Part shown: in pieces, positions 21,839 through 32,758 of the stretch
Numbering within the stretch: position 1 is the stretch's first letter
Layout: the number at the start of each line of letters is the position of its first letter
Source of the DNA: Pseudocercospora fijiensis CIRAD86
Taxonomy: Eukaryota; Ascomycota; Dothideomycetes; Mycosphaerellales; Mycosphaerellaceae
Direction: 5' to 3'
Assembly (NCBI RefSeq): GCF_000340215.1
Contig: NW_006921536.1
Coordinates: 1,823,582 to 1,887,581, forward strand
DNA length: 64,000 nt
Program-made: the position numbers and the translations under genes
Notes under the pieces: generated by a model
What the model saw: only the letters and a program-made list of their open reading frames with translations
Databases searched by the model: none
What the model was told of the DNA's origin: nothing

Positions 21839-22689
21839 ATGAAGCCAAACCGCCCATCATTCGTCTGCGCAAGTTGCGCTCGCGCTCTGCGAAATGCCAC
21901 AAAATCAGAAACCAACTTCACCTCCTCTCGTGCAGCCTCAACCGTCACACGAATAAATCCCATTCGCACATCCTCCCCCGAGTCGCAATCCCAACTCCCA
22001 AGATGGAAACAAACACCTGCCGCCCTGAAAATGCCAATAAGACTACGACCACAGCCGAAACAGCCAGTCTGGAGCGTAAACACCGACGACGAGAAATTGA
22101 ATCAAGCCTACGACAACTTCTGTGGACGCGTGGGAGGAAATAAAAGAGGAAGGGATCTATTGTCTGATGAAGTAAAGGTAAGAAAACAACACCACCCATC
22201 CTCCCAAGCCTCAACCTCGTTACCCCTCGCTAATAATTCCTCGTGATTCAGTGGACAGCAATAACCCACAAATCCCACTCGCACGGAAACCAAGGCTTCA
22301 ACGACCGTCTCGCCTACCTGGGCAAGCGCATATTGGACCTCCAAACCTCTATAGCCCTCTTATCCGCTCCATCCCCCCAAAATCCCTCTTACCCCAAATC
22401 CGAAGTCTTCGCCCACCCGGCCCTCACAGGGTTAGAAAACGTCACGCAAGCCACAAAACTCCGAATAGTAAACTCTCGTCGGCTTTCCACGCTCGCCATG
22501 CAATATGGTTTGGATAAGGTGATACGATGGAAGCCGAGACGTTCTGATGATTTGAAGGCCAGTGGTCAGGAGAGCGTGCTTGCGCATACGGTTTTTTCCA
22601 TTGTGGGGGCGCTGGCCATGCAGCAGGGTGGTGAGGTTGCGGCGAGGGCGGCGAGGGAGAGGGTTTTGCAGCCTCTGGGGTTGAGATGA
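21839..22689 (+). CDS. MRPL15: Mitochondrial large ribosomal subunit protein mL57 (MRPL15 family, RNase III-like fold)
   Basis: Model: join of 21839..22177 and 22252..22689; 258 residues. The 74-nt intron has GTAAGA, a GCTAAT branch site and TTCAG, phase 0. The first about 45 residues are rich in Arg, Ser and Ala with almost no acidic residues, as in a mitochondrial presequence. The second exon begins WTAITHKSHSHGNQGFNDRLAYLGKRIL, the RNase III signature region, but the acidic catalytic residues of a true RNase III (the E-x-L-E-x-x-G-D type) are replaced by NDRLAYLGKR. This is typical of the catalytically dead mL57/mL44 group that are structural parts of the mitoribosome. The protein ends in an Ala-rich helix. 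Confidence 0.82.
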
Positions 22690-23092
22690 TTTAGTAAGAG
22701 CTGAGAAGATGGAATGCTGGAATCGTGGATGAGATGAGATTGGGGAGGTTTTGATTCGGGTTGTGGAAGGGAGAGATGCCTAGAGATATGTGAGAGAGGC
22801 CAATGTATGAGATGGTAGCCAGGGTTTGTCTCGTCGTACAGGGAGCGCTGCTTCTTCTTAGTCTGATAAGAACGAGAAGAGTCGATTGAGCGAGGGAGGG
22901 AGCACACGTGGCTCAGCATCATGTGAGCGAGTCAATGTAATTCATACAGATTTGTACAGCAAACTTGCGGCGACACCAGCCGGGTTCATTCATATGCACC
23001 AGCCAGTCATCCATATGCACCAGCCAGTCCGGGTATCTTCGAGTTCATGTACCATCATCAAAGCCATTTCAAGCGCCATGCCTTTCCCCCCC
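22690..23092. other. Convergent 3' intergenic region
   Basis: 403 bases between the mL57 stop (+) and the CRB2-like stop (-). Apart from an 18-bp direct repeat at 22991-23029, I see nothing in it. Confidence 0.55.
22991..23029. repeat. 18-bp direct repeat, 2 copies at 21-bp period
   Basis: CATATGCACCAGCCAGTC occurs at 22991-23008 and again at 23012-23029, separated by ATC. It looks like a recent local duplication; function unknown. Confidence 0.9.
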
Positions 23093-26000
23093 TTAATCCT
23101 CCGCCAAAGCCCCCAAAATCAAACTCTGAATCACAAACTCATCATTGACAAGTTTGACCTTTCCATCAGTAGCAAACATCTTGCCACTACCTTCATCGTC
23201 AGACCTCTTCCTCTTCTTGCCAGCAGCAGTAGCACTCTTCCCACTGCCAAAGATCTCACCTTTGGCATCTTCGAAAATACTCCCATCAGCATAAATCCAT
23301 TTCCAAACACCTTCGTTTTCAGCCACAAGTTTCTTCGCAACACCGAAATCCGCCACTCGCTTGACCTGGCCTGCACCCAACGCGAGCGTAAGGAATGCGA
23401 AAGTCTTGCGTTTCTCTTCGTTGCCGCCGCCTTTGCGTGGGGCGACAATGAGGAGACCTTCGCCGTTGAGGAGCTTGGCGCGGGAGGAGATTGTGATTGC
23501 AAGTTGGGCAGTCGAGGAGTCGTATGGTGTAAGAGTTCGTGAGCGAATCGAGCCCCCGAGGAAGATGCTCTCGCCGGCGGGGAGGAGGTATCTGTCCCAG
23601 GGTATCGCGGTGACTTCGCCGCTGCTCAGACTGCGGTTTTTGTTTGCGTCCAAGCAGTGGGTGATCCATCGTCCCGAGATCGTGGGCAGACCGAGTGCGA
23701 GGGCTTGGATGTATTTGGCTCTTCTGCTGTGTTTATCGGAAATGCATGCTGCGAAGCGGATGTTCTTGTATTTGTCCTGAAGCTGGAGTCGGGAGGTCGC
23801 ATTTCCCTCGTTGGCCTGCTTTCGCGGTGACTTCTTGGATGGAGGCGTGGCTGCGGCCCCATCGAGACTTGGGAGCTCGAAAAGTTCTTCGAAGCCAACA
23901 TCTAGCACGGCACCGCCATGGCCTTTGATCGCTTGCGTGACTTCAGCCTTCTCAGGGCTGTCGTGCACGAATGAGATAGCGAATGCCATATTGCTGAATA
24001 TTCCAGATGAAGTGCCAGCGGACGATGAAGGCGCCACAGACGTCTCTCGCAGATGTGAAGGTCTGCCACCAGCTACCTTAGCTTTACCGCCTGGCGCAGG
24101 GGTACGTCGGGAGCGTGAAGCTGGAGTTTCGACCACAGGAGTGTTCGAGCGAGTAGATGGAGTCTCAGCCCTTTCCCCAACGCTTTTGCTCGTTTTAAAC
24201 GGGGAGAATGTTCGGTCCTTATACTGCGGCCACATCGTTGGCGTGATGTACACAGTATTGACGAGCACTTCTTTGATATCCCCATCATCGGCAGGAGTGG
24301 ACGACGGACCTGCCATGCTAGTCCGATTATGCGACACCTGAACTTTGAGCCGTGTGTGGCCGTAGACATCGGTGCCGAGCTCAGTGTCGTCTTGCGATGT
24401 TGCGACACTTCCAAACCCATTGATGCGCCAGTTCTTCCTACGCATCTCAGGATCGTCCACCTTGACAACATCGCCAATGCGCAGCTCCAGACGGCGCACA
24501 TGCTGTGTGTCGATGTTCGTGCTTGTGCCGTCGTCAAACTTGATCTTGTAAGCCATTCCATCAGCAGATCCGCCAAGGCATGTGGCTGGGTAGAAGTTCT
24601 GAGGAGTGCCCTTGAACAAAGCAAAAACTCGTTCAGGAGCCACGATCTTCGTAGTGTCACTACCTGCAAATTCATCCGCCTCATGGTCTTCTGCTTGGGG
24701 CAGGGGATCTGCAGATGTTTGGTCGACAGCCATTTCGTCAACCTGACATCCTGTCTGGGCTTCATCTTCATGCTCGCTTGCTGCCGGGGTAGTGTGCCTC
24801 GTACTCCGAGCCCTTCCTCTAGCTTTAGAAGTTGCTGTAGATGGCTTCCGCCTGCTCGTTCTTCCGTAGGTGGTAGGCTTTGCGCGCTTAGCAGATACCG
24901 TAGACCTAGCAGAGACGAGTTGAGAAACAGCAGCTCGACCGGCTTCCTCCCTCTCACGCACACTCTCGGAGGTGTCTTGGCGATTCTTGTCTTTCGGGCT
25001 TGAGTTGATGGTTGGAGTCGGAAGCTTATTCGCCTTGCTCGGGCTCTCCCTAAGAGCTGCAGGGGGCGAAGGAGCCGCTGCCTCTGATTCCGCAATTTCT
25101 GCAGATGTGTCGTCCGGCTGTGCGACGTCTACCTCCATGCCATCATGCTCCTGCCCGTCAAGCACAGGTTCTGGTTTCAGCGGTCGTGCAAAGCCTGCCC
25201 CTTGGTCTTGCGTAACTTCCTTTGCCGCGACAACGGTAGGATACTGGATGCCACCATCCACCACAGATCGCTCCGGTCTGAGTGAAGGAGGCCGGGCCAA
25301 CGACGAGGAGCTCAATGACGAAGACGTGTGTGTGAGCTTTGGATGCTTCGTTCTAGGTCGCTCAGGCGACGACATGTGCTGCTGGAAGGACTTGTCACCT
25401 TCAGTATAGACGCCGTTCATAACCTCATCTATATCGTTGTTGACGTCCTGCGACTCGAAGCTAGGATTCGTTTTCAACTGGGCCTTAGAGATATCCGAGA
25501 AATGAAGAACGCCTGCACGCTTCCGAGGAGTCTCATCAGTGCTCCTGCTATGTTGACTCTGGACCGGCTTGATCGGTGACTGTGCCGCAAATGCCCTGTT
25601 TGGCGATTGAGCTGATGCTGAGACGTGCGTTCGTGCTGTCGAGAATGGCGCTTGAAGGCTCTCACTCTGTTCGGAAGCTTCAGCAGTTGGCCGATCGCTT
25701 TCGGGAATCTCAGGCTGGGCAGTCGACCCATCTTCAGTCGATTCCGTTCGCGCTTGAAACTGATCCAGCATCTTTTGCCTAAGCAACGACGCCTCAGCTG
25801 AATCGTGAGGTATCGTGCTGCCTGCAGTCTGAAGAGGCGGGCTGCTTGGAATCTTCTCCTCTTCGACGTGGCTATGATGCTGTTGTGAGGCTGCGTCTCG
25901 GCCTCCACCGGTATTTGAAGGGGCCGCCATTTCCTGCCCTTCCCGAGCCTTGTATTGCGAGCCAGGGATACGAGATACGTTGGATGATGGCACAGCATGC

Positions 26001-27760
26001 TGTACGGGCGCAGGCTGGTCTTGCATCGGCTGAGAGTCTGCCACAGTTGAATGATTTGTGCTCTCGGGCACTTGCTGATGAGGAACGCTATCTTGTCCGG
26101 CTTTCACGCTGCCTTGTTCATCTGGCTCCCGCTGATTGTCTAGCATCTCCACGTCGTTCTCAGGACCAACACTACCATTAACCGAGTCATGTTCCAAGTG
26201 ATCGTCCAGATTTGCCTGGCTTGCACGAATTACGCCGGAAAGTTCATCGTATTCATCATTGACGCTGCCATTGTCCGGCTCATTTTCATCATTATCGTCG
26301 GGAAATTGTTCATCGTCGCCCATGTCTGCATCCGGATCATCGTGTTCGCTATGCTGAATGTTCTCTGCTGGATGCTCGGGCAGTTCTTGCTCATCATCAG
26401 TCTCTTCATCTTGCATCAGATCTTCAATAAGTGGGTCAAAATTCTTGCGAACTGTAGCGGGCGTTCTAAGGTCAATAGGCTCATTGTGTCGTCTTTTGCG
26501 AGCAGAGCCAGGTCGAGAGCCCGTCCGGGATGGCGCCCTGACCCTGTCCAAGGCGTGGTTGTCGCTCCTCTGTGCTGCTTTATTTATTCTTGCCCGCCAA
26601 ATTCGATCCGCAGTGTCATCCGAAAGATCATCATGCTCGAATTGATCGGCCCGTTCTTGCAACCTGGCAAACTCTTGTGCCTTTGCGTCAGCTTTGATCC
26701 TCCTCTCCGCCTCTCTGGTCAAGACGTCACTCCGCGGCTCGCCTCCAGCTGAAGCCGGTCTTCTAGGCATTGCAGGGGTAGAGGACAATGTGGGCGGCGG
26801 CGACGAAGGAGGCTGCTCGAAGTCTGGTCGATGGTCGATTGGATCGGAGTATAGAGGCAGTGGCAGATCTGAGGAAGGCTGCTGTGTTTGCGCAAACATC
26901 TGCGTACCTGTCATGCCCGTGTTTGTGCCTTTTTCAAATCCAAACGCCTGTGTGAAGCCAGGCGTCTTCGCAGTAGCTCCAGACGTGAGCAAGTCACTCG
27001 GCTGTCGTGGAAAGGGCGCAGGAGTCCTCTGGAGCTGCGACGGTGCTTGCGTGTCATCTCGAAGGAAGACGGCATCACTGCTCGGCGAACTGCCTTTGAA
27101 GTAATTAAAGTTGATATGGCCCGCATCTCCGGATTGGAGGGTATGCGGTGTTCGGTTCGTGAGCTGCGTTTCACCACCTGTGTCAGGCCTCTGAGGTGTC
27201 GCTGTTAGCCGGCTAGCATTTATCACATCCTGCGAAGACCACTGCTGCGTATTGCCATCGCCCTGCTCAAAGCCTGCGAACGACTTCTCCAATCGAATTC
27301 CATAGTCTCCATATCCCGTACCCTTCATCTCCGCATCGGGCACACTCTTGCTTGTACGTAGAGTTGGCGGCGGTGGGAGGAGCGCCGTCCTCTGCTGCGA
27401 CGGACTCGACTTAGGCGTCAGTTGCTGCACAGATTCCTGCACCGTTGATCCTCTCTGATTCTCAGTCTCATTCTCATTCACGCCCTCGCCACTAGCCTTT
27501 GTCGTCGAATCTTGCTGCTGCCGCTGCGCCTGGGACTCCTCGACCACAACCGCGTCGTTCGTGTCCGTGTCTGTGTCGTGATTAAGGTCTTGAGGCTGTG
27601 CATACTACAATATGCAAGGATTCTTGCGTCAACGGCCGCTCGCCTTGCAACAGTCGCATGCAGTGTGCGAACTCACCTTCTGTACAACTTCTTGTCCTTC
27701 CTGCAGCGCTTCCCGCTCCACTGAGTCCAGCGTTGACTCCGCTGCCGACTCCGACGCCAT
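23093..27760 (-). CDS. crb2: DNA-damage checkpoint mediator, Crb2/Rad9/53BP1 family (Tudor + tandem BRCT)
   Basis: Model: complement of 23093..27595 and 27677..27760; 1528 residues. Exon 1 starts MASESAAESTLDSVERE; the 81-nt intron (GTGAGT...CACAG) is phase 0, and without exon 1 the main frame has no ATG at its start. About 1000 residues are low-complexity, acidic and Ser/Thr/Gln-rich with many SQ/TQ sites (for example SSQD, SPSQQ), as expected for a Mec1/Tel1 (ATR/ATM) substrate. A Tudor-type domain begins near residue 1015 (RVFALFKGTPQNFYPATC...YKIKFDDG...RRLELRIGDVVKV), which in the family reads methylated histone H4K20 or H3K79. BRCT1 spans about 1225-1340 (FSNMAFAISFV...GRWITHCLD) and BRCT2 about 1400-1525, ending at the C-terminus. 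The protein docks on damaged chromatin and activates Chk1/Rad53-type kinases. Basic RKQ/KKRKRSDD segments are likely nuclear-import signals. Confidence 0.88.
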
Positions 27761-28623
27761 GATTGTGTGGGATGCGGCGTGGTGGTGCAGCGCAATAATG
27801 TGACGGCTCACACCATTCGAAGTTTAATGGAGGTGGACGCGAAGTCTGCCGCGAAACTCGCGCGCGACCGGGATCTCCGAAATTGACTTTAGGCACAAAG
27901 GAAGGAAGGAGCAACAGATCTCTTACACACCGAGTGAAGGAGTCGTACAGTACTCCCTTGAATGTTTCCTTCTGAGCTTGATTGTAGGTATTGTAGATAA
28001 ACAGAACAGAATTGTGGTCAGGGCACAAAACACCACTTTCTCTGCTCGCCCCCGTCGCCCAACATATAGAAAGAACCATTTTTGCCTTCGCCATCTCCAT
28101 CCTCATTCTGTCTTTACTTCTGCACCCACCCAAAAGTGATCGTCGTCGTAGTAGTAGTCACACCTTTCCAGAACAGTCCTCGTCTTCCGCGGAAAAGAAA
28201 TGAATCTACTAAAAAAGAACAGCACACTCGAAACCACAAGCAAATCTGTCTGTCCAGCAGAGAATGAAGCAAGAAACTCCACCCTGTTCCCGCACCGCCG
28301 AGGGAACCCATCAACCATCCGTCCCGTATGCTTGTTAAAAAGTGTGTTGTGTTTGTGCGTGCTTCTCGCTCCCATGCAGCCATACTTGCTTGATGTGTTT
28401 TGTGTGATGAGGATGATCCTGTGCCGATGTCCAGCGCCCTCGCTAATACCATCACCCACCTCTCCGACGCCGACGCTAACCTTTGAGCCCTTTGCAGCCG
28501 AATTCGATTCCCATATGTTGTCCGAGTGTCTTTGATACAATCTGCTTTCTCCAACCGCCCCACTGTCGCCACCTTGGCCTCGCCTCGCCTCATGTGCTGT
28601 TAACATGACCTACCGGAGGAAGA
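27761..28623. other. Intergenic region (CRB2-like promoter and NRP1-like 3' UTR)
   Basis: 863 bases between the CRB2-like start and the NRP1-like stop, both on the minus strand. Several open frames of up to about 180 codons overlap each other here, but none has supporting motifs. A GTAGTAGTAG-type run lies near 28146. Confidence 0.5.
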
Positions 28624-31304
28624 TTATTGCGGTGACTTAGCGCCACCTTGACCGTTGCGACGGTTGTCGCCGTCATTGATTCCCAACTGACCCATTCCTG
28701 AAGAGAGGAATGAGAATGGGTCTGCCGATCCGTCGTTGCCATAAGCACCCGTGTTGCCGTACGCTCCGTTAGCATACGCTCCTGGTCCAGTCTGTCCTCC
28801 AGTGTTGCCGTGGTTGAATGCTTGTTCGGCTCTGCTGTCGAAGCCACCCTGAGACTGAACGCCGCCATTGCTTGCCATTTGTGAGTAGCCGCCAGACATG
28901 TACGGGCTCGGAGCAGCAATTCCAGATGGAAGCGCGTATGATGAGGGAGGACCGAATGATTGTCCGCTGAAGCCGCCAGGTGGACCTGCCATGCCACTGC
29001 CACCGTATCCTGCAGCTGCTGCCTGCATTCCGCCATACGCGCCAGAGTCCATCGACTGCATAGGAGGCATGTTGGGAGGCGGCCCTCCATACGATGCGCC
29101 GCCAGGGAAGCTTGTCATACCGCTCTCAGCGACAACAGCTGCGTTGTTGCGCGAAGCACCGCATCGCAAACACGACACGTTCTTAGCAAAGTTATGGTAG
29201 CCACAGCCTTCGTTACCGCACTTCCAATCTCCAGCACGGAAGGGTACGATTCCACCACGGCCTCCACTAGATCCACCCATCCCGCCGCCAAATCCGCCAC
29301 CATGCATGTGACCGCCCATCATTCCTGGGTGTCCGCCAAAGCCACCAGCGCCATATGGACCTGGTTGCATTCCATAGGGCTGGCTATAGGGATCAGGCTG
29401 GGATGCGCCCATGGCGGGGAACGAGCAACGGAAGCATGCTGTGCGTCGTTGGAAGTTTGAGAAGCCGCAGCTTGGGCAAGTCCAGTCTCCAGGACGCGGG
29501 CGATTTTTCGATGGAGGGAAAGGAGTGAGAAGAGGTGGTCCGCCTGGTGGCTGCGAGTGTGCAGCGCGGTCCAACACCCTGCTGGAAGAGGGCGCTACTT
29601 CGATGGCGCGATCATTGAGTGCGCGTCCATTCATGCTGAGTGATTCTGCAGCCTGTAAGGTCGCTTTGTCAGTGTAGTTCGGCAGATATCGAACATTTCG
29701 ACAGATGCATTTCACGCGACAGGGTGGAGCCTCGCCAGTGACGCATGGCAAATAATGCACCGCACCACTCAAGGCCACGTCCATAGTCGAGGGGTGACAG
29801 CACGGTCGATCTCGAATGTTAGGGATTGATGCTGCGAACGTGGTTTTGATGACGTCGATGGGTTAGGGATGCTTGTTGCTGAGGAGATTGCACGCAGCAA
29901 ATTAAATTGAGGTGGATGTGTTCCGCTTCGTAGCGTGAAAAGCCTGACGTCAAACACCAGGAGTTGATGTCGGGGTCGACAATCACACAGACGGGGAACA
30001 CGAACTGAGATGGCAAGCTCTCACTTCGATCTTTACAGGCAATGGACAAATGTGAATTTTCTTACGTACCTCTTCGTGGCTGCCGAACACGACGAAGCCA
30101 CTGCCGCTCGGCTTTCCTCCTTCAGGCGTTCTCAGCGTCCAGAAGGCGATAGGTCGACCACCGTACTGCGTAAACCAACTCTCCAGCTCGCTCTGCGTTG
30201 TATCGTGCGGCAGGCCGCTGAGATGGAGAACTTTACTCCTTTCGCCGAGGAAGGCCCGGACGTCACTGCGTGCGTCAAGTGGACGGGTCAGGATGTCTGG
30301 AGTACCCTGAGGATTAGAGGCTGAGGGTCGTGACTTCTTCAGGAGTGAGTTCAAGCAGCGAGTCAGAGTCAATGCCTCCTCCAAGGCGCGACGAGGGGAC
30401 GATGGAGCGAGTGCTTGCAGGTGGAATGGGAGTCCGCCAGTGACCTTGCCAGAAGAGCGCACCTCTTCTACTTCCAGTCCTGCACAGATTGACGACAGGC
30501 TTGACGAGCTGAAGGCCAGGGTTTCGGGATGGTGTGCCTGAAATGTCTGGTACTCGCCGCGTAGTCCGAAAAGAATGGGATGTTGTAGGTAAGCTGGCAG
30601 GACGACGTTCTTGTCGCGAGCTTCACGCGGCAGTTGTACTCGTAGATCCCACGGAGTGAGTGTCAAGAAAGCAAAGGTCGGTGGTGCTCCTGGGCCGGCG
30701 TCCTTATTGATAAGATTCTCCTGAGCGTACTGGTCGAAAGCAGAGATGGCGTCGCGGAAGGAACCAGCGTTCTTCACATGCTCCCAGGTCAAAGTGGTCA
30801 GAGATGTGCACAGCGGCGTGATAGGGGTGTTGACAGGACGGACAAGCACGGACTGGCGGTGCAACTGTGAAAGGTATTACATTAGCAGCTGGTCCGAGCA
30901 TGAGTTCGTGGTTTGGGGGGTTTTTTGGCAGCGTTCCGTTCCACAGGACGCCTGCTTGATGCTGCGATTGTTCCTAACCGCAGCCGAGACTCCATACGTA
31001 CCTCTCGCTCGGGGTTTTGCGCATCGACCACCACCCAGCCAATTTCGATAACCTCGGCGCTGTCTTTAGTAACATAGACGCCATGCTCGTCACACGTGGT
31101 AGCAATGTGGATGATGCAGTATTTTTCGAATTGCGGCGGCGAAGGCTGGGACTGTTGCTGCTGCTGGTATGGCGGCGGAGCAGACTGGGGCGCTCGATCC
31201 GTCGGATAGGCGCTCTGCGGTGCGGGCGGGCCAGCACTGGTGTTTGATGCGGGTGTGGGATACGGGTTCCCGCCGTATGGCTGTGCTTGCGTCGGCGTGG
31301 CCAT
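28624..31304 (-). CDS. NRP1: Nrp1/ARP-like RNA-binding protein: degenerate exonuclease domain + RRM + two RanBP2 zinc fingers
   Basis: Model: complement of 28624..29652, 30070..30864, 31002..31304; 708 residues. Start chosen at MATPTQAQPYGG; the frame is open further upstream but that stretch looks like leader. After a Pro/Gln-rich start, residues about 60-300 match an ERI-1-type DEDDh exonuclease fold (YCIIHIATTCDE...VIEIGWVVVDAQ, then LVRPVNTPITPLCTSLTTLT and WDLR). The first catalytic D-x-E is replaced by H-I-A, so it is probably catalytically dead. The RRM (about 310-385) is interrupted by intron 2 exactly between FVVFGSHEE and AAESLSMNGR. Two RanBP2 zinc fingers follow (W-x-C-x2-C...C-x2-C near 416-442; W-x-C-x4-C...C-x2-C near 506-534), then a Gly/Ser/Tyr/Asn-rich tail like stress-granule proteins. 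Yeast Nrp1 is a poorly known stress-granule RNA binder. Intron 2 is 417 nt, far longer than others here. Confidence 0.85.
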
Positions 31305-32758
31305 GTTTCTGATGATGGATGGAGCTGTCTCCTGCTGCTCGAATCTCCGCTTCTCTGCTCTGCTCGAATCTCCGCTCTTGGCTGCACTGTTCTCTAACAA
31401 TTTCCCGGGATGCAGCTCCCGATGCCGTAGACTCTCCCCAAGAACGCCGAACGCCGCGTGCAAGAGGACGTGAGGAGTGGATAATGAGAAGTCGGCGGAG
31501 GAGGAGGATGACCAGGTGTCGATGAAGTAAGCTGCGCGTGTGGTTGGCTCGGGGAAGCTCTGGGCTGAACTCTGAGTCTGAGCTGCTGCTGCTGCTGCTT
31601 GTCTCGCTCCAGCGCACACTGCGCTTCTGCACGCGTGAAAAACGAATTGATGAGCTCAATGACGGGAGATCAGGCGACAGCACAGCGAGCGCGAGGACCG
31701 ATGCGACTGCGCCGGCTCTCAATCGATACAGTAATGCAGGCGTCTTGCTCGCGTAGGCGGCGGCTGAAAGAATGGAGAAGGACTGCTCCTCAAATTACTG
31801 AGAGGTCCGAAGACGAAACATAGTTCCAGTTGTCGCCCACCCACCACCGTTGTTTCCTAGGTAGGCTAAGCCGGGATGTTCTAGTCCCTCAGGCTCAGGG
31901 GTCGTCACCATCACGTACTGTACAAGAATCGGCACGCGCATGAGACGCATTCTCCATCTCGGCAGATGTCAGAGGCACGGCGACAATGCTCGCCTTCAGA
32001 CGCCATGTGGTGGGACGGCGAGGCTTCTTCGCTGCACATCTTCGACTGTGGTGACACGCGCGCAGAGCCCGTCGATGCAATGTTAACAGCTCATCAATCA
32101 ATTCCTGCTCCACCGCACTCGGCCGCTTGTCAAGCGCCCCGGCGACTCGCCGAGCAGGTTTCAAGCTACTTTATTACATGTGGGACTATGCTTCATGAGA
32201 GGATCGCGCGCTGGCCCCGTCGTTCGACCGTTGGCGGCAGCGCTGTTCCGAACACTTTGTCACTCAAGCCGCCCATACATATGCGACCTGAAGCCTTCTC
32301 ATCCTTCCCGACTCACGGCCATGGTCAGCGATAAATGCAGCTTGCCGCTCGCGTGTAAATTCGACACATGATAAGGACCGCGCGTTTGTCACACAGCAAC
32401 CGCGAAAGCGATACAGTATGTACATACACGCATCTCCCATGTGAACGCCCCCACGAGCCCGGAGGCTTCGGTTCCACGTGTCTGAGCCGAATCGTTGTAC
32501 AGCATGACCGGAGCCTGCACGCCGACCAAAGCAGCCGACGGCTCATTTAGAAGCATGTTGGTCGGCGCATGACGGCCACGTCGGCTGCAGGCTGAGCTGC
32601 AGCAGTACAGCTGATCACGGCGCCAACGTACCTGCGCAGAAATCAGGCAGTGCTCGCCTGGATGTGCTCTTGTGTTCGTTTGCGATCTATTGGAACAGCG
32701 CGCCCAAAACAATGACAATTACTTCTTTGGTCCGTTACCACCAACCCGATACCGTGGC
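31305..32758. other. Intergenic region with NRP1-like 5' leader
   Basis: 1.45 kb between the NRP1-like start and the ERG7 stop. The part near 31305-31750 is probably the NRP1-like leader and contains a (CTG/GCT)n run at about 31580-31600. The remainder has short overlapping open frames on both strands that I do not support. No RNA gene was seen. Confidence 0.5.

Noticed and set aside
29653..30069. Possible C/D-box snoRNA in the long NRP1-like intron (TTGATGA ... CTGA)
   Set aside because: The motif is on the strand opposite to the gene, the C box lacks the purine start, and no terminal stem was found.
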